Part shown: piece after piece, positions 10,906 to 17,372 of the stretch
How positions within the stretch are numbered: the stretch's first letter is position 1
Layout: the number at the start of each line of letters is the position of its first letter
Assembly (NCBI GenBank): GCA_015478945.1
Contig: JABUQX010002922.1
Location: forward strand, 27,501-44,872
Reading direction: 5' to 3'
Length of the DNA: 17,372 nt
Source of the DNA: Trachelipus rathkii
Lineage: Eukaryota > Arthropoda > Malacostraca > Isopoda > Trachelipodidae
Position numbers and translations under genes: made by a program
Notes under the pieces: generated by a model
What the model was told of the DNA's origin: nothing
Database searches by the model: none
Seen by the model: the letters and a program-made list of their open reading frames with translations, nothing else

Positions 10906-11105
10906 GACTGCCTACCTAGGCAGATTTCGTGACTGCCTACCTAGGCAGCCTGCTTGATTGCCTGCCTAGGTAGCCTTCTTGTCTGCCTACCTAGGCAGCT
11001 TGCTTGATTGCCTGCCTAGGCAGCCTTCTTGACTGCCTGCCTAGGCAGAATTCTTGACTGCCTACCTAGGCAGCCTGTTTGACTGCCTGCCTAGGCAGCC
11101 TTCTT
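10906..11105 (+). repeat. higher-order cassette E, reference copy
   Basis: Eight exact units in the order: ACCTAGGCAGATTTCGT (10906), ACC unit with CCTGCTT, GATT unit with AGGTAG (10956), GTCT unit with CAGCTTGCTT (10981), GATT unit, CAGAATTCTT unit (11031), ACC unit with CCTGTTT (11056), standard unit. The ATTTCGT and CTTGCTT changes are diagnostic. The order recurs at 12624 (partly) and 13681. Confidence 0.8.
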
Positions 11106-11222
11106 GACTGCCTGCCTAGCACCTTCTTGATTCCTCCTAGCACCTTCTAGACCGCCTGCCTAGGCAGCCTTCTATTCTGCCTGCCAGGCAGCCTTCTTTA
11201 CTGCCTGCCTAGGCAGCCTTCT

Positions 11223-11798
11223 TAACTGCCTGATTAGGCAGCCTTCTTGAATGCCTGCCTAGGAAGCCTGTTTGACTGACTGCCTAGGCAGCCTTTTTGA
11301 ATGCCTGCCTAGGCAGCCTTCTTGACTGCCTGCCTAGGCAGCCTTCTTGACTGCCTGCTTAGGCAGCCTTTTATACTGCCTGCCTAGGCAGCCTTCTATA
11401 CTGCCTGCCTAGGCAGCCTTCTTGACTGCCTGCCTAGGCAGCCTTGCTTGACTGCCTGCCTAGGCAGCCTGTTTGATTGACTGCCTAGGCAGCCTTCTTG
11501 ATTGCCTGCGTAGGCAGCCTTCTTGACTGCCTACCTAGGCAGCCTTCTTGACTGCCTACCTAGGCAGCCATCTTGACTGCCTACCTAGGCAGCCTTCTTG
11601 AATGCCTGCCTAGGCAGCCTGTTTGACTGACTGCCTAGGCAGCCTTCTTGACTGCCTGCCTAGGCAGCCTTTTTGACTGCCTGCCTAGGCAGCCTTTTTG
11701 ACTGCCTGCCTAGGCAGCCTTCTTGACTGCCTGCCTAGGCAGTCTTCTTGACTGTTTGCCTAGACAGCCTGCTTAATTGCCTGCCTAGGCAGCCTTCT
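11223..11798 (+). repeat. higher-order cassette C-D, reference copy
   Basis: Begins with an AACTGCCTGATTAGG unit (11223), then a GGAAGCCTGTTT unit (11248), a GACTGACTGCC unit (11273), units ending TTTTATACTG and TTCTATACTG (11348-11400), a CCTGTTTGATTGACTG junction (11467-11480), a TGCGTAGG unit (11499), three ACCTAGG units, a second GACTGACTGCC unit (11624), a CAGTCTTCTT unit (11724), the CTGTT/GACAG unit (11749) and an AATT-start unit (11774). It runs directly into cassette A1 at 11799-11824. Confidence 0.85.
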
Positions 11799-11823
11799 TG
11801 ACTGCCTACCTAGGCAGCCTTCT

Positions 11824-12373
11824 TGTCTGCCTACCTAGGCAGCCTTCTTGACTTCCTACCAAGGCAGCCTGCTTGATTGCCTGCCTAGGCAGCCTTCTTG
11901 ATTGCCTGCCTAGGCAGCCTTCTTGACTGCCTGCCTAGGCAGCCTTCTTGACTCTCTGCCTATTCAGCCTGTTTGACTGCCTACCTAGGAAGCCTTCGTG
12001 ACTGCCTACCTAGGCAGCCTGCTTGATTGCCTGCCTAGCCAGCCTTCTTGACTGCCTTCCTAGGCAGCCTGCTTGATTGCCTGAATAGGCAGCCTTCTTG
12101 AATGCCTGCCTAGGCAGCCTTCTTGACTGCCTGCCTAGGCAGCCTTCTTGACTGTCTGCCTAGGCAGCCTTCTTGACTACCTACCTAAGCAGCCTTCTTG
12201 ACTGCCTACCTAGGCAGCCTGCTTGATTGCCTGCCTAGGCAGCCTACTTGACTGTTTGCCTAGACAGCCTGCTTGATTGCCTGCCTAGGCAGCTTTCTTG
12301 ACTGCCTACCTAGGCAGCCTTCTTGACTGCCTACCTAGGCAGCCTTCTTGACTTCCTACCTAGACAGCCTGCT
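11824..12373 (+). repeat. higher-order cassette A1, reference copy (22 units)
   Basis: An ordered series of 22 variant units of exactly 25 bp. It begins with a GTCT-start unit (11824) and a GACTTCCTACCAA unit (11849). It then runs through two GATT units, the diagnostic CTCTCTGCCTATTCAG unit (11949), a CCTTCGT-ending unit (11974), a GCCTTCC unit (12049), a GAATA-bearing unit (12074), a GACTGTCTGCC unit (12149), a GACTACCTACCTAAG unit (12174), the CTGTT/GACAG unit (12249), and ends at the GACTTCCTACCTAGACAG unit (12349). The same order recurs at 7240 and 14288, which shows duplication of the whole block rather than of single units. Confidence 0.85.
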
Positions 12374-12623
12374 TGATTGCCTGCCTAGGCAGCCTTCTTG
12401 ACTGCCTTCCTAGGCAGCCTTCTTGACTGCCTACCTAGGCAGCCTTCTTGACTTCCTACCTAGGCAGCCTGCTTGATTGCCTGCCTAGGCAGCCTTCTTG
12501 ATTGCCTGCCTAGTCAGCCTTCTTGACTGCCTGCCTAGGCAGCCTTCTTGATTGCCTGCCTAGGCAGCCTTCTTGACTGCCTGCCTAGGCAGCCTTCTTG
12601 ACTGCCTGCCTAGGCAGCCTTCT

Positions 12624-12743
12624 TGACTGCCTACCTAGGCAGATTTCGTGACTGCCTACCTTAGGCGCCTGCATTGATTTGCGCTGCCTAGTTAGCCTTC
12701 TGACTGCCTACCTAGGCAGCTGTCATGACTGCCTAGGCAGCCT
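12624..12743 (+). repeat. cassette E, partial second copy
   Basis: Begins with the diagnostic CAGATTTCGT unit and continues through a CCTGCATT unit, a TAGTTAG unit (matching AGGTAG) and a degraded ACC unit with AGCTGTCAT, then reverts to standard units near 12725. Unit phase is lost from about 12657, where the clean core of the array ends. Confidence 0.65.
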
Positions 12744-13047
12744 TCTTGACTGCCTGCCTAGGCAGCCTTCTTGATTGCCTGCCTAGGCAGCCTTCTTGAC
12801 TGTTTGCCTAGACAGCCTGCTTGATTGCCTGCCTAGGCAGCCTTCTTGACTGCCTGCCTAGGCAGCCTGTTTGACTGCCTGCCTAGGCAGCCTTCTTGAC
12901 TGCCTGCCTAGGCAGCCTTCTTGACTGCCTGCCTAGGCAGCCTTCTTGACTGCCTGCCTAGGCAGCCTGTTTGACTGCCTGCCTAGGCAGCCTTCTTGAC
13001 TGCCTACCTAAGCAGCCTGCTTAATTACCTGCCTAGGCAGCCTTCTT

Positions 13048-13660
13048 AACTGCCTGATTAGGCAGCCTTCTTGAATGCCTGCCTAAGAAGCCTGTTTGAC
13101 TGACTGCCTAGGCAGCCTTATTTGGAATGCCTGCGCTAGGCAGCCTTTTTGAGACTGGCTGCCCTAGGCCAGCCTTCATGAACTGGGCCTTTCTCTAGGC
13201 AGCCTGTTATACTGCCTGCTAGGCAGCCTCTTGATGCCAATGCCTAGGCGCCTTCTTGGACTGCCTGCCTAGGCAGCCTTCTTGGCTATACCTGCCTAGG
13301 CAGCCTGTTTGATTGGACTGCCTAGGCAGCCTTCCTTTGATTCCTGCGTAGGCAGCTCTGAGCTGCCTACCTAGGCAGCCTTCTTGACTGCCTACCTAGG
13401 CAGCCTTCTTGACTGCCTACCTAGGCAGAATTCTTGAATGCCTGCCTAGGCAGCCTGTTTGACTGACTGCCTAGGCAGCCTTCTTGACTGCCTGCCTAGG
13501 CAGCCTTCTTGACTGCCTGCCTAGGCAGCCTTTTTGACTGCCTGCCTAGGCAGCCTTCTTGACTGCCTGCCTAGGCAGTCTTCTTGACTGTTTGCCTAGA
13601 CAGCCTGCTTAATTGCCTGCCTAGGCAGCCTTCTTAACTGCCTACCTAGGCAGCCTTCTT
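13048..13660 (+). repeat. higher-order cassette C-D, second copy
   Basis: Repeats the order at 11223 with an offset of about 1.83 kb: GATTAGG unit (13048), AAGAAGCCTGTTT, GACTGACTGCC, a TGTTATACTGCC trace, CCTGTTTGATTGGACTG (13303), CCTGCGTAGG, three ACCTAGG units, a second GACTGACTGCC, CAGTCTTCTT, the CTGTT/GACAG unit at 13586 and CTTAATTGCC. After about 13650 it does not enter A1 but jumps through a shortened unit (GAGTTCCTGAGAG) into cassette E at 13681, so the two copies of C-D have different right-hand neighbours. Confidence 0.8.
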
Positions 13661-13680
13661 GAGTTCCTGAGAGCCTTCTT

Positions 13681-13880
13681 GACTGCCTACTCCTAGGACA
13701 GATTTCGTGGACTGCCTACCTAGGGCAGCCTGCCTTGATTGCCTGGCCTAGGTAGCCTTCTTGACTGATCACCTAGGCAGCTTGCTTGGATTGCGCTGCC
13801 TAGGCAGGCCTTCTTGACTTTGCCTTGCCTAGGCAGAATCTTGACGTGCCTACCTAGGGGCAGCCTGTTTGACTGCCTGC
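13681..13880 (+). repeat. cassette E, third copy
   Basis: CAGATTTCGT (13711), an AGGTAG unit, CAGCTTGCTT (13779), CAGAATCTT (13834) and an ACC unit with CCTGTTTGACTG occur in the same order as at 10906, with private indels. It directly follows cassette D here, whereas at 10906 the preceding units differ, so cassettes have been reshuffled. Confidence 0.75.
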
Positions 13881-14287
13881 CTAGCAGCCTTCTGACTGCT
13901 GCCCATAGAGCAGCTTCTTGAATGGCTGCCTAGGCAGCCTTCTTGACTGTTTGCCTAGACAGCCTGCTTGATTGCCTGCCTAGGCAGCCTTCTTGACTGC
14001 CTGCCTAGGCAGCCTGTTTGACTGCCTGCCTCGGCAGCCTTCTTGATTGCCAGCCTAGGCAGCCTTCTTGGACTGAACCCTGCCAGGCAGCCTTCTTTGA
14101 CTGCCTGCTCTAGCAGCCTTCTTGATACTTGCCTGCTAGGCAGCCTTTTTGCAGATGGCCTGCCTAGGCAGCCTTCTTTGACTGACAAAGCGCCCGTAGG
14201 CAGTCTTCCGTTGGACTGTTTGCCTGGACAGCCTGCTTAATTGCCTGCCTAGCAGCCTTCTTAACTGCCTACCTAGGCAGCCTTCTT

Positions 14288-14890
14288 GTCTGCCAACCTA
14301 GGCAGCCTTCTTGACTTCCTACCAAGGCAGCCTGCTTGATTGCCTGCCTAGGTAGCCTTCTTGATTGCCTGCCTAGGCAGCCTTTTTGAACTGCCTGCCT
14401 AGGCAGCCTTTTCTTTACTCTCTCGCCTATTTAGCCTGTTGAGTGAGCCGTACCTAGCAAGCCTCAGGTGAACTGCTACCTAGGCAAGCCTGCTTGATTG
14501 CCCTGCCTGGCCAGCCTTTCTTGACTGCCTTTTAGTCAGCCTGCTTGATTTCCTGTAATAGGCAGCCTTCTTGAATTGCCCCGCCTAGGGCCAGCCTCTT
14601 GACTGCCTGCCTAGCAGCCTTCTTGGACTGGTCTTGCCTAGGCAGCCTTCTTGACTTCCTACCTAAGCAGCCTTCTTGACGGCCTACCTAGGTCAGCCTG
14701 CTTGAATTGTCTCTGCCTAGGCAAGACCTGAGTGACGTATACTGCCTAAAGGACAGCCTGTTCTTGATCTGCCTCGCGCTAGGGCGCAGCCTAACTGACC
14801 TGAATATGCACCTACTCTAGCGAAGCCTTCTTGACTTCCTCACCGTAGGCAGCCTTCATGACTTCGCTACCTAGGCAGCCTGCTTTGATG
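14288..14890 (+). repeat. higher-order cassette A1, right copy
   Basis: Follows the copy at 11824 unit by unit: GTCT start, GACTTCCTACCAAGG, two GATT units, the CTCTCTCGCCTATTTAG marker at 14416, a degraded CCTTCGT unit, a GCCAG unit, a TTTTAGTCAG unit, a TAATAGG unit, and a TACCTAAGCAG unit, ending with TTCGCTACCTAGGCAG. The CTGTT/GACAG unit is present only as a heavily altered trace near 14733-14765. Indels are numerous and private to this copy. Confidence 0.75.
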
Positions 14891-15083
14891 CCTACCTAGG
14901 CGCCTCTTGATTGCCTGCCTAGGAGCCTTCTAAGACTGCCTGCCTAGGGCAGCCTTCTCCTTGATGCTGCCTAGGCAGCCTGTTTTGAGGCCGCCTAGGC
15001 AGCCTTCTTGATTGCCAGCCTAGGCAGCCTTTCTTGACTGCCTGCCTAGCAGCCTTCTTGACTGCCTACCTAGCAGCCTTCTT

Positions 15084-15780
15084 GTCTGCATACCTAGCAG
15101 CCTTCTTGACTGTTCCTACCAAGACAGCCTGCTTGACTGCCTGCCTAGCAGCCTTCTTGACTGCCTGCCTAGAAAGCCTTCTTGACTGCCTTGCTAGGCA
15201 GCCTTCTGACTGCCTACCAGGCATCATGTTTGACTGCCTACCTAGGCAGCCTTCGTGACTGCCTAGCCTAGCAGCCTCTTGATTTGCCTGCCTAGGCAGC
15301 TTTCCTGACTGCCTACCTAGGCAGCCTGCTTGATTGCCTGCCTAGCAGCCTTCTGGACTGCTCGCCTAGGCAGAATTCTTGGACTGCGCTGCCTAGGCAG
15401 CCTTCATTGACTTGCCCTGCCTATGGAAGCCTTCGGACTTCCTGCCTAGGCAGCTTTCTTGAATTGCCTGCTAGGCCGCTCTCTTGACTGTTTGGCCTAG
15501 GACCAGGCCTGCTAGATTGCCTGCGTTGGCAGCCTTCTTGACTTGGCCCTACTAGGCAACCTGCTTGATTGCCTGCCTAGGCAGGCCCTTTTTTTTACAT
15601 GACCGCCTTCCTAGAAGAATTCGTGACTGCCTGCCTAGGCAGCCATCTTGATTGCCTGCCTAGGCAGCCTTCTTGACCGCCTTCCTAGGAAGAATTCGTG
15701 ACTTGCCTGCCTAGGCAGCCATCTTATGCTGCCTAGGCCAGCTTCGTTACTGCTGCCTAGGCAGCCCTCTTGTTTGCCTG
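15084..15780 (+). repeat. higher-order cassette A2-B, right copy
   Basis: GTCT start at 15084, a CCTACCAAGACAG unit, CATCATGTTT at 15222-15231, a CCTTCGTGAC junction, CAGAATTCTT near 15370, a GACTTCCTGCC unit near 15437, a distorted CTGTT unit at 15486 followed by CTGCTAGATT as in the copy at 9595, a GGCAACCTGCTT unit, a GACCGCCTTCC unit at 15601 and a CTTCGTTACTG junction near 15740. A three-unit internal duplication at 15567-15725 is specific to this copy. The 74-codon open frame at 15034-15258 lies across its start and is explained by units shortened to 24 bp. Confidence 0.75.
15567..15725 (+). repeat. three-unit tandem duplication in the right A2-B copy
   Basis: The order GATT unit, GACCGCCTTCC unit with GAAGAATTCGT, and a unit ending in CAGCCATCTT occurs twice (15567-15649 and 15650-15725). 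The other A2-B copies have it once (GACCGCC at about 8579 and 10095). The CATCTT change is shared by both halves, which supports a recent local duplication. The first half contains an extra T-run (about 15589-15596). Confidence 0.65.
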
Positions 15781-15846
15781 CCCAAGCCGCCTTCTTTGAC
15801 TTCCTGCCCCGGGAGCCTTTTGAGCTGCCCGCCCCGGCCGCCCCCT
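15781..15846. other. GC-rich distorted units
   Basis: Units here are altered to CCCGGG, CCCGCCCCGG and CCGCCCCC-type sequence while keeping the framework CTTTGACTTCCTGCC, GCC and TTTGTTTGCCTGC. The CpGs are foreign to the consensus unit. It is probably another local consensus problem; a divergent unit cluster is possible. Confidence 0.4.
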
Positions 15847-16015
15847 TTGTTTGCCTGCAGGAGCCTTCTTGACTGTCCCTACTAAAGCAGGCCTGCTTAA
15901 TTACCTTGCCTTAGGCAGCCTTCGTGACTGCCCGCCCATAGTGCAGCCTTTCTTGAGATTGCCTGCCTAGGAGCCTGTCTTGATCTCGACTGCCTAAGGC
16001 AGACCTGTTTCTTTT

Positions 16016-16191
16016 GACTGCCTGCCTAGGCAGCCTTCTTGACTGCCTGCCTAGGCAGCCTTCTTGACTGCCTGCCTAGGCAGCCTTCTTGACTGCCTGC
16101 CTAGGCAGCCTTCTTGACTGCCTTCTTAGGCAGCCTGTCTTGACTGCCTGCCTAGGCAGCCTTCTTGACTGCCTGCCTAGGCAGCCTTCTT
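16016..16191 (+). repeat. homogeneous run of consensus units
   Basis: Four identical consensus units (16016, 16041, 16066, 16091), one variant unit of 26 bp with CTTCTTAGG and CCTGTCTT, then two more consensus units (16142, 16167). It is a clean island within noisy sequence, so it is either a recently homogenised stretch or a well-covered part of the assembly. Confidence 0.8.
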
Positions 16192-16220
16192 GACTGCCGT
16201 CCCTGCTAGGGCAGCTTCTT

Positions 16221-16587
16221 GAATACCTGCTAGGCAGGCCTGTTTGATTAAATGCCTAGGCAGCCTTTCTGATTGCCTGCCTTAGGCAGCCTTCTTGACT
16301 GCTTACCTAGCAGCCTTCTTGGACTGCCTACCTAGGCAGGCCTCTGCACTGCCTACCTTAGGGCAGCCTTCTTGCAATGCGCTGACTAGGCAGCTGTATT
16401 GACCTGCACTGCCTAGGCAGCCTTCTTTGACTGCCTGCCTAGGGCAGCCTTCATTGACTGCCTGCCCTAGGCCACGGCCTTCTTGACTGCCTTGCCGTAG
16501 GCAGCCTTACTGTGACTGCGCCTGCCTAGGCAGTCTTCTGACTGTTTTGCCTAGACAGCCTTGCTTGATATTGCATGTCTTAGGCAG
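16221..16587 (+). repeat. cassette D, third and noisier copy
   Basis: Starts with a GAATACCTG unit and a CCTGTTTGATTAAATGCC junction (compare 11467 and 13303). It continues through TACCTAG units, a GCAATGCGCTGACTAGG unit, a CAGTCTTCT unit and the CTGTT/GACAG unit at 16540. It then leads into an A1-like tail in which the CTCTCTGCCTATTTCAG marker appears at 16675, after which the array breaks down. Unit order supports homology with 11449-11798 despite frequent indels. Confidence 0.65.
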
Positions 16588-16700
16588 CCTTCTTGACTGC
16601 ACACCTAGGCAGGCCGCCTTCTTGACTGGCTACCTAGGCAGCCTTCTTGACCTGCCTGCCTAGGCAGCCTTCTTGACTCTCTGCCTATTTCAGCCTGTGT

Positions 16701-17372
16701 TGACGTACTGTATCACACTCCCGCTCCCCCATACCCTAGGCGCCTAGTCCGATAACCTGCGACTCTAACGCTAGGCAGCCCTTGACTTGACATTCGCCTG
16801 CCCTACCTAGCTCGCTTCCCTCGATCTGGAATGCACCTGCCTTCCTACCGGCAGCCTGTCTCACGTTTGAACATTGCTCTTGAATTAGCAGCATCTTCTT
16901 TGTAATGACCCTGCCTGAGTGGCAGCCCTTCCGCTCACCTTCCGACTGCAGCTGCGACTTAGGACAGCTCTTACTAGCTGTGACTGATGCTGGTCCTAGG
17001 CAGCCTCTCTTTGTGACTGCCCTACCTTAACTACGGCCGCCTCCTTCTGCCATCTCTAGATCCTACAATCTCTCTGCCCTCATCACTCCCATCTCTGTAC
17101 GTGTCATCCGTTCACCACGTGTTTCGCCACACCTACCCTTCCTCCCTCTCCATATACTGGCGTGCGTGAGAGGCGCGTGATAGCTGTTTGCCTAGACAGC
17201 CTGCTACTGATGATCCCCTTTGCCTAGAGCGCTCCGACTTCGCACTTGACCACTGCCCTACCCCTTATAGGCAAGACCCTTCCTTGACTGTTCCTACCTA
17301 GGCAGCCTGTGTGTTTCTTGAATTCGCCTCCTCTAGCGGGCAGCCTGTTCTGGACTGACTATCTCTCTCTTT
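16701..17372 (+). repeat. degraded right part of the array
   Basis: Repeat fragments persist but are broken by insertions and C/T-rich filler: CTAGGCAGCCCTTGACTTGAC near 16772, GGCAGCCTGTC near 16850, GGTCCTAGGCAGCC near 16992, CTGTTTGCCTAGACAGCCTGC at 17186 and CCTACCTAGGCAGCCTG near 17293. From about 17040 to 17160 almost nothing repeat-like remains; that stretch is C/T-rich with no open frame or other feature. The survival of an intact CTGTT/GACAG unit in the middle argues that the array continues beyond the window and that much of the breakdown is technical. Confidence 0.6.

Larger units (their letters stand above)
9545..12648 (+). repeat. high-accuracy core of the array, mostly exact 25-bp units
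   Basis: About 124 units can be read in phase with few length changes. The exceptions are a 24-bp unit near 10195, a 28-bp and a 27-bp unit at 10394 and 10422, two 16-bp truncated units near 10785-10816, short units near 11106-11150 and a 26-bp unit at 11423. This stretch gives the most reliable view of unit variants and serves as the reference for recognising cassettes in the noisier parts. Phase is lost again from about 12657. Confidence 0.9.
5611..16700 (+). repeat. 25-bp tandem satellite array (minisatellite), about 440 units
   Basis: A continuous head-to-tail array with a 25-bp period; for example, identical unit starts fall at 10319, 10344 and 10369. Consensus positions 1-12 are GACTGCCTGCCT and 13-25 are AGGCAGCCTTCTT: 9 C, 6 G, 7 T, 3 A, no CpG. 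Positions 7-18 are a perfect 12-bp palindrome centred on CCTAGG, an AvrII site present in most units. The commonest variants are A for G at position 9, T for C at position 3, and changes in the last seven bases (CCTGCTT, CCTGTTT, CCTTCGT, AATTCTT). All copies run in the same direction. Because 25 is not a multiple of 3, every frame meets each unit position once per 75 bp; TGA and TAG on the plus strand and TAG on the minus strand therefore close all six frames, and the consensus array cannot encode a long protein. No spacers or inserted elements interrupt it. Confidence 0.97.
7155..17205 (+). repeat. recurrent CTGTT...GACAG variant unit (14 occurrences)
   Basis: A unit variant reading CTGTTTGCCTAGACAG at positions 3-18, followed by CCTGCTT, occurs (exactly or nearly) at about 7155, 7670, 9238, 9995, 10649, 11749, 12249, 12798, 13586, 13945, 14214, 15486, 16540 and 17183. 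Relative to consensus, C6 and C7 become T and G15 becomes A. This breaks the central palindrome but keeps the outer stem of positions 3-7 with 14-18 (C6-G15 becomes T6-A15; C7-G14 becomes T7-G14, a wobble in RNA). Most copies are probably identical by descent, so they count as one or few events. The coordinates span the whole range in which the variant is scattered. Confidence 0.75.

Noticed and set aside
5611..16700. CRISPR array
   Set aside because: Repeats with a palindromic core are regularly spaced, but they touch each other with no unique spacers, and no cas-like gene is present. It is a tandem satellite.
5611..16700. Repeat-containing protein gene (for example a surface or mucin-like protein)
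   Set aside because: The 25-bp period is not a multiple of three, and the consensus has stops in every frame each 75 bp on both strands.
5611..16700. Telomeric repeat
   Set aside because: The unit does not resemble TTAGGG, TTTAGGG, TTAGG or related telomere motifs, and it lacks G-strand clustering.

Overview
The window looks like eukaryotic, non-coding satellite DNA. I find no supportable protein gene, RNA gene, transposon, CRISPR array or bacterial operon on either strand. The organism cannot be named from it: there is no gene to compare, and I do not recognise the repeat family. The eukaryotic reading rests on a very long, GC-moderate, direct tandem array of a short unit, beside AT-rich DNA with no gene density.

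Layout. Bases 1 to about 3250 are AT-rich, apparently single-copy flank, with a purine-rich patch near 0.66-1.06 kb and short (AT)n runs near 1.7 kb. From about 3.25 kb the composition changes, and fragments of a 25-bp repeat appear in strongly degraded form up to about 5.6 kb. From about 5.61 to 16.7 kb the array is unmistakable: roughly 440 head-to-tail copies of a unit whose consensus is GACTGCCTGCCT (positions 1-12) followed by AGGCAGCCTTCTT (13-25). It is 60% GC, has no CpG, and contains a 12-bp perfect palindrome, CTGCCTAGGCAG, at positions 7-18. From 16.7 kb to the end the array is again badly degraded.

The array is not a simple repeat. Sequence variants of the unit recur in the same order in distant places, so the array is built from higher-order cassettes: A1 (three copies, about 22 units each), A2-B (three), C-D (two, plus a third D) and E (three). 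A1 followed by A2-B also recurs as one larger block about 7.05 kb apart (7.13-8.9 kb and 14.19-15.8 kb). This points to repeated segmental duplication by unequal exchange or amplification.

Data quality varies along the window. From 9545 to about 12650 most units are exact 25-mers. Elsewhere (5.6-9.5, 13.1-16.0 and above all 3.3-5.6 and 16.7-17.4 kb) single-base insertions and deletions are frequent. Diagnostic substitutions are shared between cassette copies while the indels are private to each copy, so most of the indels are probably long-read consensus errors. All open frames in the array depend on such indels, because the 25-bp consensus closes all six frames every 75 bp.

The most interesting biology is the unit itself. 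It can fold in two competing hairpin registers, is self-complementary, and has a recurrent variant in which two changes preserve one hairpin while breaking the palindrome. Whether the array is transcribed, bound by a protein or simply selfish cannot be decided from sequence alone.
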